Source of the DNA: Bacillota bacterium | GTDB lineage: Bacteria; Bacillota; Clostridia; Christensenellales; Aristaeellaceae | Direction of reading: 5' to 3' | NCBI GenBank assembly: GCA_023443705.1 | Contig: JAEZTD010000353.1 | Span: 1 to 9,548 of the forward strand | DNA: 9,548 bases | Shown here: piece after piece, positions 1 to 4,865 of the stretch | Layout of the letters: each line of letters starts with the position of its first letter | Numbering within the stretch: the stretch's first letter is position 1 | Position numbers and translations under genes: made by a program | Notes under the pieces: generated by a model | Database searches by the model: none | What the model saw: only the letters and a program-made list of their open reading frames with translations | Told to the model about the DNA's origin: nothing

Positions 1-147
1 TACAGATACTGGTAACGCTATCCACACCTCTAGTCAGTGCGACGCCCGGAAATCCCGAAGGATTTCAGGCGCACGCAGGCTTTCTCCCTCTGCATTGAAA
101 AAATCGCAGGGTTTTTCGATGCCTTGAATGCGCCGCTTTCGCGGCGC
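1..147 (-). repeat. Structured intergenic repeat, copy A (cut by left window edge)
   Basis: This stretch is a diverged copy of the element at 789-962. Bases 9-65 align without gaps at an offset of 799, and similarity continues to the shared gatgccttgaa near 118-128. Read on the minus strand it contains a perfect 7-bp hairpin at 130-147 with a GAAA loop, a pairing region near 80-112, and a perfect 7-bp hairpin at 49-66 closed by C(UUCG)G. The right arm of a further hairpin is at 9-19. Its left arm would lie just outside the window. It begins about 20 nt after the stop of the 39-aa ORF. There is no U-run, so it is not an ordinary terminator. The stable tetraloops suggest, without proving, that the minus strand is transcribed. 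Function unknown. Confidence 0.65.
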
Positions 148-167
148 ATCATACTTATTGCTATGGA

Positions 168-287
168 TTATTTCGCTTCTTCAGGCTCGATGCAGCCCTG
201 GGAGAATTCCGCGGAACAGGCCATCTCGATGTCGTTGTCCGCTTCCTGATTCACCTTTACATCATCGGGGTGTATCGCATGCTTCAT
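168..287 (-). CDS. Short acidic 39-aa protein, function unknown
   Basis: I do not recognise this family. The 39-residue frame starts at an ATG preceded by AGGAGG with an 8-nt spacer, a near-ideal ribosome binding site, and ends in TAA at 168-170. The product starts MKHAIHPDD, is rich in Asp and Glu, has Cys24 and Cys32, and ends in PEEAK. It has no membrane segment or signal peptide. It lies 99 nt downstream of the TfoX-domain gene on the same strand, and the repeat copy A follows its stop. That arrangement matches the 53-aa ORF followed by copy B. The case for a real gene rests on the ribosome binding site and the paired layout. A short leader peptide or a chance frame remains possible. Confidence 0.6.
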   Translation of the reverse strand: MKHAIHPDDVKVNQEADNDIEMACSAEFSQGCIEPEEAK

Positions 288-314
288 GGCTCATCCCTCC
301 TGTTCTTTAGTTCA

Positions 315-342
315 TATATACCGTGGGTTGAGCGGTTTGAAA
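315..342 (-). promoter_or_regulatory. Possible promoter for the 39-aa ORF
   Basis: On the minus strand TTTCAA (337-342) and TATATA (315-320) are separated by 16 bp, about 28 nt upstream of the start codon. The -10 is good, but the -35 matches the consensus at only three of six positions. The ORF could instead be read through from the TfoX-domain gene. Confidence 0.35.
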
Positions 343-386
343 CAGCGTCTCTCCTAAGCACCCCGCAGAAGTTTCCGGCCGCGCCG

Positions 387-638
387 TCACAGCGACGCGA
401 AAAAATCCCTGAGCGCGCCCCGGGTTTCAGCGTCCAGCATCGCATCCGGGACGCCGCGCACCGCGCCTTCAAGGCCATACAGCATGTGAAGACACGCGCC
501 CGGGTCCACCGCTGCGCGAATCTTCAGAAAAGCGGAACGCGCACCCGCTTCCCGAAGCGCCTCGGGCGTCGCAATGCCGACATCCATCAGGTTTTTCTCC
601 AGAACCTTCCCAACGTTTGGCAATTTCCGAAGCTCCAT
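387..638 (-). CDS. Stand-alone TfoX C-terminal-domain protein
   Basis: The 83-aa product matches, from memory, the TfoX/Sxy C-terminal domain over its whole length. Visible hallmarks are the helix-hairpin-helix-like LPNVGKVLEKNL (residues 6-17), the VGI.TPE.LRE.GA segment (20-33), and the signature MLYGLEGAVRGV (52-63). The N-terminal TfoX domain is absent. In gamma-proteobacteria full-length TfoX/Sxy promotes competence gene expression. The role of stand-alone C-terminal domains in Bacillota is unknown, so transfer of the competence role would be unsafe. The start at 638 gives the usual domain start. Its Shine-Dalgarno is G-rich but close (GGTGGAGAT before ATG). It has its own extended -10 promoter and precedes the 39-aa ORF on the same strand. 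Confidence 0.85.
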   Translation of the reverse strand: MELRKLPNVGKVLEKNLMDVGIATPEALREAGARSAFLKIRAAVDPGACLHMLYGLEGAVRGVPDAMLDAETRGALRDFFASL

Positions 639-670
639 ATCTCCACCGCCCCCATGGATTTTTCGGTGAA

Positions 671-679
671 ATTATACCA
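671..679 (-). promoter_or_regulatory. Extended -10 promoter of the TfoX-domain gene
   Basis: TGGTATAAT on the minus strand is a perfect TATAAT preceded by the TGn extension, 33 nt upstream of the start codon. No good -35 is seen at 16-18 bp, as is usual for extended -10 promoters. The same GTGGTATAAT string precedes the thioredoxin-reductase-like gene. Confidence 0.65.
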
Positions 680-788
680 CACCCCGCCGCACAGCGCCAG
701 CAAAACCCGCAGAAGCGCAGGCTCGACCATCGACGCAGTCTCCGCAAGCTTCAATCGTGCCCGGCGGCGTGTACGCCGGTCGCGGAAC

Positions 789-962
789 AGCGCCACCAGT
801 ACTGAGCCTGGTGGCGCTATCTGTACCTTAAGTCAGCGCGCCGCCCGGAAATCCGTGAGGATTTCCGGCGCACGCAGGGTTCCCCTCGCACCCGCAAAAA
901 CCCGAGGGGTTTTCGATGCCTTGAACCCGCAAACCCACGCGGGGCTTTCGTGCGCCGCGGGC
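789..962 (-). repeat. Structured intergenic repeat, copy B
   Basis: This is the second copy of the repeat seen at the left edge. It starts with an 11-bp perfect hairpin (AGCGCCACCAG at 789-799, CTGGTGGCGCT at 808-818). It continues with a 10-bp perfect hairpin at 845-868 (loop UCAC on the minus strand, GUGA on the plus), a CCCCTCG/CGAGGGG pairing region near 883-910, the conserved gatgccttgaa, and a CCCGC/GCGGG hairpin near 926-942. It ends directly after the stop of the 53-aa ORF. Pairing is kept although several stem sequences differ from copy A, which suggests selection for structure. Together with the promoter at 671-679 and about 110 bases with nothing recognisable, it fills the 325-base gap between the TfoX-domain gene and the 53-aa ORF. 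Confidence 0.7.
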
Positions 963-963
963 G

Positions 964-1125
964 TCACTCGGGCGGTTGGTCGTGGGTCGCATAGAGGCTG
1001 GCGTAGTTTTCGTCCTCTTCCTCGCTCTGTGGCAGCGAAGGCATGAGTCCGGTGCACTCGGTGGCGGACGCGACCCGGCTCAGTTCGTAAAACGGATCCT
1101 GCTTGCGCCTTCTGGTCCCCTTCAT
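964..1125 (-). CDS. Small 53-aa protein, function unknown
   Basis: The start at 1125 is chosen because GGAGG lies 7 nt upstream of this ATG. A longer frame from 1170 has no such site. The product begins MKGTRRRKQDPFYELSRVAS, with a basic N-terminus, followed by ATECTGLMPSLPQSEEEDEN and a polar tail ending in DQPPE. I believe similar short proteins with a TECTGLMP-like core occur in other Clostridia, but I cannot name a family or function. There is one Cys (in TECTG) and no membrane segment. It lies 127 nt downstream of the SIS-domain gene on the same strand and is followed immediately by repeat copy B. Confidence 0.75.
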   Translation of the reverse strand: MKGTRRRKQDPFYELSRVASATECTGLMPSLPQSEEEDENYASLYATHDQPPE

Positions 1126-1252
1126 CAAAACACCTCCCGCTCCTATTGTCCCCGCCGAGAAAAACGGCATTCAGAACAACATACGCCATCCTATGCGTAG
1201 CGAGCGGGCCGCGTTTTCGTTTTCTACCGATGGCTGCGGCAATGCGGCAATG

Positions 1253-1849
1253 CTATTCGATGTTTCGGTGCCGCGCCTCCATGTCTGAATAGCTCAGCCC
1301 CATCGCATCCTTGACGAGGATCGCGACCACGTCCATCAGCAGGTACAGGTGCTGCTCAAACTGGTTGCCCATCGGCTGCACGGTGGGCACTACGTCGTGC
1401 TGGCGCGGCGCGTCCGGGCCCATGGATTTTTCGTCTAGGTAGACCGTCGAATGGACGAAGAGGATCAGGTCCGCGTAGGTCTTCGCGAGGTTCCCCTCCG
1501 GGAGCCCGGTGACCATGGCGATCTTCGCGCCCGCCTCGTGGGCGCGCCGGACGAAATAGCGGTGGATGCCCACGTCGCCCCGTCCGTCCGCCAGAATGAA
1601 CAAATCGCCCTCGTGCATGCCGACGGTCGTGTCGTCAAAGAGCCAATATGCGCGCTTCCCGAGGTGTGCCAGCCGCATCGCGAAGCCGCGCATTGAAATG
1701 CCCTCGCGCCCTGATCCGTACACGAATATATTCTCCGACTTCGCGACGGCGTCCACAAACGCCTCGAGCTGCGCCATGTCCAGCTTTTCAAAAACCTTTC
1801 GGTGTTCGTCCACGATCGCCCAGGTGAGGTTGTCATAGGTTTCGCGCAT
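1253..1849 (-). CDS. SIS-domain protein, 6-phospho-3-hexuloisomerase-like
   Basis: The 198-aa product has the length and layout of 6-phospho-3-hexuloisomerase (HxlB/PHI), a cytosolic single-SIS-domain sugar-phosphate isomerase. The N-terminal helix leads to IFVYGSGREG (residues 41-50), then FAMRLAHLG (56-64), DDTTVGMHEGDL (72-83), the VPTVQPMGNQFEQ core near 155-170, and the typical end SYSDMEARHRN. The usual second SIS motif (S.SG.T after GDLLI) is replaced by LADGRGDVG (86-94), so phosphate binding or catalysis may differ. No 3-hexulose-6-phosphate synthase lies in the window. The start at 1849 is favoured by AAAGGG nine nt upstream. ATGs at 1855 and 1867 are in frame and cannot be excluded. 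The family is clear; the exact reaction is inferred and uncertain. Confidence 0.82.
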   Translation of the reverse strand: MRETYDNLTWAIVDEHRKVFEKLDMAQLEAFVDAVAKSENIFVYGSGREGISMRGFAMRLAHLGKRAYWLFDDTTVGMHEGDLFILADGRGDVGIHRYFVRRAHEAGAKIAMVTGLPEGNLAKTYADLILFVHSTVYLDEKSMGPDAPRQHDVVPTVQPMGNQFEQHLYLLMDVVAILVKDAMGLSYSDMEARHRNIE

Positions 1850-1896
1850 TGCCATACGCCCTTTCATTTCCCGGTTCAAGAGCCCAACGGTTATCC

Positions 1897-1914
1897 CGCG
1901 CCGACTGCGGCGCG
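1897..1914 (-). other. GC-rich hairpin upstream of the SIS-domain gene
   Basis: CGCGCCG and CGGCGCG form a perfect 7-bp stem with a 4-nt loop, 48 nt upstream of the SIS start and after the thioredoxin-reductase-like stop. No T-run follows on the minus strand, so it is not a standard terminator. It could be a processing or stability element in a shared transcript. I see no clear promoter between the two genes. Confidence 0.35.
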
Positions 1915-2001
1915 CCCTGTCGACACGCAAAATCGCCAAACCATGCCATGTTCGATGCAAGTGAAAGCGTCCTGCGTTCGCCTGAGCGTCCCGGAATGTC
2001 G

Positions 2002-2862
2002 CTACGCCCGCTTTCGCAGGTATTTCACCAGTTCGGTGCCGGCCTTTGCACCCTCGTGAACCGCCTTGGCTACCTGCAAAAAACCGCCGGTGCAGTCGCC
2101 CGCCGCGTACAAACCCGGAATCGAGGTGGCCATGTTCTCATCGACCACGATGCGGTTGCCCGCCGTCTCCGCGCCCACCTTGCGCGCGAGGTCGGCGCTG
2201 CCCGCCACGCCGTAGGCGATGAACAGCCCGTCCAGCTTCAGGCGCTCGCCGCCCGACAGCACGGCCGCCCGGATAACGTCGTCCCCCTCCACCGCCTCCA
2301 CCTTCTCGGAGCGCACGAGGAGCCCTTCCGGCAGCGCAAATTTCGGCGTTTCTCCGTCGGTCAGGAGCGTCACGGTCTTGGCCAGCGGCAGAAGCTCCAT
2401 TGCCTCGTGCAGCGCGTACTCGCCCGCGCCCATCACGGCCACATCCTTGCCTCGGTAGAAGAAGCCGTCGCAGGCGGCGCAATAGCTCACGCCCCGGCCC
2501 TCAAATTCGCCCAGTCCCTTGACAGGCGGCGTCTTCCGGGGAGAACCGGTGGCAATGATGACGCCGTCCGTGGGATACCGTCCCCCGGTCGTCAAAACGA
2601 CCAGCGTATCCTCCACCGCGAAGCCCACGACCTCGTCCTCCAAAAATTCCACGCCCAGCCGCCGCGCGTTATCGACGCCGTTCTGCCACAGCTTGAGCCC
2701 CGAAATGGGCTCGGCAAAACCGTAGTAGTTTTCGATTGCCTCGGCTTTTTCCAGTGCGCCCGGACCCTTATGGATGACCAGCACATGCTGCCCGGCGCGC
2801 CGCGCGTACAGCGCCGCCGATATGCCGGCGGGACCCGATCCGATGATGACGACCTTCGCCAT
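2002..2862 (-). CDS. Thioredoxin-reductase-like FAD disulfide oxidoreductase
   Basis: The 286-aa product has the low-molecular-weight thioredoxin reductase layout: FAD site GSGPAG (residues 8-13), ATGS (105-108), redox pair CAAC (128-131) followed by DGFFYRGKDVAV, and the C-terminal FAD motif LYAAGDC (251-257). It should reduce a thioredoxin-like partner in the cytosol. The nucleotide domain is unusual. The glycine motif reads GAGEYA (145-150), and the NADPH-phosphate motif HRR...R is missing, with LTDGETPKFA in its place. The C-terminal RQ pair is also altered (FLQVAKA). It may therefore not use NADPH. The ferredoxin-dependent flavin thioredoxin reductases of clostridia are one known alternative. 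The start at 2862 follows GGAGG by 8 nt. An upstream ATG (2886) overlaps the promoter. Confidence 0.9.
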   Translation of the reverse strand: MAKVVIIGSGPAGISAALYARRAGQHVLVIHKGPGALEKAEAIENYYGFAEPISGLKLWQNGVDNARRLGVEFLEDEVVGFAVEDTLVVLTTGGRYPTDGVIIATGSPRKTPPVKGLGEFEGRGVSYCAACDGFFYRGKDVAVMGAGEYALHEAMELLPLAKTVTLLTDGETPKFALPEGLLVRSEKVEAVEGDDVIRAAVLSGGERLKLDGLFIAYGVAGSADLARKVGAETAGNRIVVDENMATSIPGLYAAGDCTGGFLQVAKAVHEGAKAGTELVKYLRKRA

Positions 2863-2884
2863 TCGATCGCCTCCTTTTGTTCCC

Positions 2885-2893
2885 ATTATACCA
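2885..2893 (-). promoter_or_regulatory. Extended -10 promoter of the thioredoxin-reductase-like gene
   Basis: TGGTATAAT on the minus strand lies 22 nt upstream of the start codon, with the ribosome binding site AGGAGG in between. No strong -35 is visible at 16-18 bp. The implied leader is only about 15 nt. Confidence 0.65.
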
Positions 2894-2950
2894 CGTCCAC
2901 GCGCCCCGGAAACGTGACCAAATCACTGGAAACGAACTTTTGGCGCACGG

Positions 2951-2979
2951 TTGACAGCCCATGCCGTCGCGGGTATCAT
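2951..2979 (+). promoter_or_regulatory. Consensus-type promoter of the VOC gene
   Basis: A perfect TTGACA (2951-2956) and TATCAT (2974-2979) are separated by exactly 17 bp. Transcription would start near 2986, ten bases before the AGGAGG at 2996-3001. This fits a vegetative sigma-A promoter and argues against any translation start upstream of 2986. Confidence 0.8.
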
Positions 2980-3008
2980 GATGGTATATCAGTACAGGAG
3001 GCGGCGGC

Positions 3009-3373
3009 ATGCGCTTTTATGGACGACCATCCACGTAAAGGATATGGAAAAATCTCTCGGCTTCTACCGGGACGTTGTGGGGCTTGATCTGAAGCGGCGC
3101 TTTGGCGGCGCGCCGGGGCCGGAGATGGCCTTTCTCGGAGGCGACGGCGGCGAGGTGGAGCTGATCTCGAACGGCTCCGGCAAGGAGGCAAAAATTGGCA
3201 GCGGCATCTCGATTGGGTTCGAGGTGGATTCTCTCACCGATAAGATGGCCTTCATCCGGGAAAAGGGCGTTGATATCACCGGCGGCCCCATCCAGCCAAG
3301 CCCCAGCGTCCGCTTCTTCTTTGTGAAGGACCCGGACGGCCTCGCCGTCCAGTTTGTGGAAAACATCCGCTGA
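3009..3373 (+). CDS. Glyoxalase/VOC-family protein with apparent start frameshift
   Basis: This is a vicinal-oxygen-chelate domain protein, about 121 aa if repaired. Visible are the N-terminal strand TTIHVKDMEKS, GFYRDVVGL, EVELI, GFEVDSL, DPDGLAVQFVE. Candidate metal ligands in the repaired numbering are His9, Glu51 and Glu118. The third usual ligand position appears to be Ser67. The substrate is unknown; lactoylglutathione lyase-like activity is only one option. The expected start is the ATG at 3009, seven nt after AGGAGG, giving Met-Arg-Phe. The following T-run has four Ts where five would join it to Leu-Trp-Thr-Thr. As written, the ATG frame stops after nine codons. The conserved frame is open upstream only through the promoter and ribosome binding site. 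Either a base is missing or a slip occurs. Confidence 0.75.
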
Positions 3374-3569
3374 TACCAATCCGAAACAATAATTCTTCGT
3401 CGGACCGGATCTTTTCGCCGAGAACTGTGTCGCCTTCCGCTAAAATAGCGCTGCATTTCACGCCGAAGGCGTATCCCGAAGGGTTTCCTCGCTCCGGTTC
3501 CTTGTTCTCAATCGGAAATCTCTCGGACCTTTGGAATGATTAATATTCCTACTTGGTATAAACTCATTT

Positions 3570-3612
3570 AAAAAGTGGCTACTTCGCATCATCGCGAAAG
3601 GAGCGCCTTTTT
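3570..3612. terminator. Probable bidirectional terminator
   Basis: The VOC gene and the epimerase gene converge here. TTCGC (3583-3587) and GCGAA (3594-3598) form a stem that can extend imperfectly to an A-run at 3570-3574 and a T-run at 3608-3612, giving a T-tract in both directions. The stem is short, so the call is moderate. The rest of 3374-3569 holds no gene. It contains two small TTCG-type hairpins near 3462-3492. Confidence 0.5.
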
Positions 3613-3620
3613 ATTGCCTT

Positions 3621-4643
3621 TCATCCCGGCTGTGGCGCGCGCTTTTTGCGCTTCATCCCACTGGCGGCGACGATGTCGATCATCGTGCGCGCAAGCGAGC
3701 GCGTCTTATAGCCCAGTTCCCGCGTGGCCTTTTCATGGGAATAGAGCGCGTTTCTGGTGGCGGTTTCGAGCGCGTAGCGGGTGAACAGCGGCGCGCTGCG
3801 CGTCACGCGGTAATAGGCCTCCGCCAGCGGCGCGAAGAAAAGCGCCACCTTGGCGGGCAGATACAGCCGGATCCGCTTGAGGCCCGCCGCGCGGGTCAGC
3901 GTGTCGAGCAGTTCCCGGAAGCTTACAAACCGGTTGGACAGGATGTAGCAGGCACCGCTTTTTCCGCCATCCGCCGCGGCCAGGATGCCCTCCGCTACGT
4001 CCCGAACGTCCACAAAGTCAAATCCCCCGCGAACCGCCGCCAAGAGCCTGCCCCGAAGGCAGGCGCTGATCAGCCGCGCCGAGCCCACCGCCGGGTTGGC
4101 GTGAGGGCCGATGATGCCGGTTGGATGTACGCAGACCGCGTCGAGGCCGTCCTTCGCCCGCTCCAGCACCAGCCGCGTGGCCTCGGCCTTGCTCTTGTCG
4201 TAGGGGCCTGACACATCCTCCGGGTCAAACGCCTCGATCTCCCGCATTACCTGCCCGCGGGGCAGCGTCGGGATCGCGTGGACGGAGCTGACGTAGACCA
4301 GCCGCCGCGCGCCGAAGCGGGCGCAGGCATCCACGACATTTTTCGTGCCGCCCACATTGACATCGTAAAGCCGCCGGTTGGGCCGGCCGGTGATCTCCAC
4401 GATGCCGGCGCAGTGGACGACCACCGCCTCCCCTTCCGCGCCGTCAAACAACCGGATGCTCAAGGCCTCGGCGTCCCGGACGTCGCCGAAGACCTGTTCG
4501 AGGCGCGCAGAGTCCGGCACGAAGGGCGGGAACGCCTCCCCCGGCATCAGAAGCGCCCGCACCCGGTCGCCCCGTTCGATAAGCGCTTTGACCACATGGC
4601 TGCCCAAATGCCCGGCGGCCCCTGTCACGAGATAGATCGACAT
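3621..4643 (-). CDS. NAD-dependent epimerase/dehydratase family protein
   Basis: The 340-aa product is an extended short-chain dehydrogenase/reductase. It shows the Rossmann motif TGAAGHLG (residues 7-14), FGDVRD (52-57), VHCAGI (76-81), N96 in VNVGGT, VSSVHA (118-123), and the catalytic YDKSK with Tyr148 and Lys152. HPTGIIGP (173-180) follows, then FDFVDVRDVAEG. These resemble the dihydroflavonol-reductase/nucleoside-sugar epimerase group. The substrate cannot be read from sequence. The C-terminus has a basic tail (KRKKR). The start at 4643 follows AAGGGG by 6 nt and opens directly on the first Rossmann strand. The gene has its own promoter and an operator-like palindrome, so it is probably regulated separately from the ATPase upstream. 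Confidence 0.9.
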   Translation of the reverse strand: MSIYLVTGAAGHLGSHVVKALIERGDRVRALLMPGEAFPPFVPDSARLEQVFGDVRDAEALSIRLFDGAEGEAVVVHCAGIVEITGRPNRRLYDVNVGGTKNVVDACARFGARRLVYVSSVHAIPTLPRGQVMREIEAFDPEDVSGPYDKSKAEATRLVLERAKDGLDAVCVHPTGIIGPHANPAVGSARLISACLRGRLLAAVRGGFDFVDVRDVAEGILAAADGGKSGACYILSNRFVSFRELLDTLTRAAGLKRIRLYLPAKVALFFAPLAEAYYRVTRSAPLFTRYALETATRNALYSHEKATRELGYKTRSLARTMIDIVAASGMKRKKRAPQPG

Positions 4644-4665
4644 GGTTTTCCCCTTTGCGCGAAAG

Positions 4666-4706
4666 ATAATGGGTGTGCGGCCCGCACCGGACCGCACACC
4701 CATTAT
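4666..4706. promoter_or_regulatory. 15-bp perfect inverted repeat, probable operator
   Basis: ATAATGGGTGTGCGG (4666-4680) and its exact reverse complement (4692-4706) are separated by 11 nt. The right arm covers the -10 hexamer of the epimerase promoter and the left arm ends 22 bases before the start codon. Because transcription would begin inside the right arm, a full RNA hairpin cannot form, so a repressor site on DNA is more likely. The regulator is unknown. Confidence 0.65.
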
Positions 4707-4731
4707 AATGCCCCGAAATCCCCTCCCGCAA
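4702..4731 (-). promoter_or_regulatory. Promoter of the epimerase gene
   Basis: TTGCGG (4726-4731) and TATAAT (4702-4707) on the minus strand are separated by 18 bp. The perfect -10 lies within the inverted repeat. Confidence 0.65.
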
Positions 4732-4766
4732 TGGACAGATCCATTCGGACTGTTCGGAAACGAACA
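4730..4766. other. Two adjacent short perfect palindromes between ATPase and epimerase
   Basis: AATGGA-CAGA-TCCATT (4730-4745) and TGTTCG-GAAA-CGAACA (4751-4766) are each 6-bp stems with a 4-nt loop. The first touches the -35 of the epimerase promoter and could be a second regulator site. The second could be part of a weak end signal for the ATPase transcript, but there is no T-run. Confidence 0.35.
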
Positions 4767-4865
4767 CCGCGTGCGCGGCCTGCTCGTTTTCAGACGGGCC
4801 GAGAAAAAGTCGAATCCCGTTGCCGCAGCCGGTTCCCACTATTGCCGCTGCTTTGTCACAATGCG

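Noticed and set aside
270..1046. Long plus-strand open frame of 258 codons
   Set aside because: It crosses the antisense of the TfoX gene and the repeat, is rich in Arg and Pro, has no ribosome binding site and matches no family. It is a by-product of high GC.
1235..1250. Tandem TGCGGCAA TGCGGCAA after the SIS gene
   Set aside because: Only two units; most likely chance or minor slippage.
1849..3087. Plus-strand open frame of 412 codons antisense to the thioredoxin-reductase-like gene
   Set aside because: It runs through a divergent promoter region and into the VOC gene in the wrong frame; composition is shadow-like.
4751..4766. TGTTCGGAAACGAACA as a LexA box
   Set aside because: The half sites are in the wrong order for the Bacillus/Clostridia LexA motif (GAAC-N4-GTTC).
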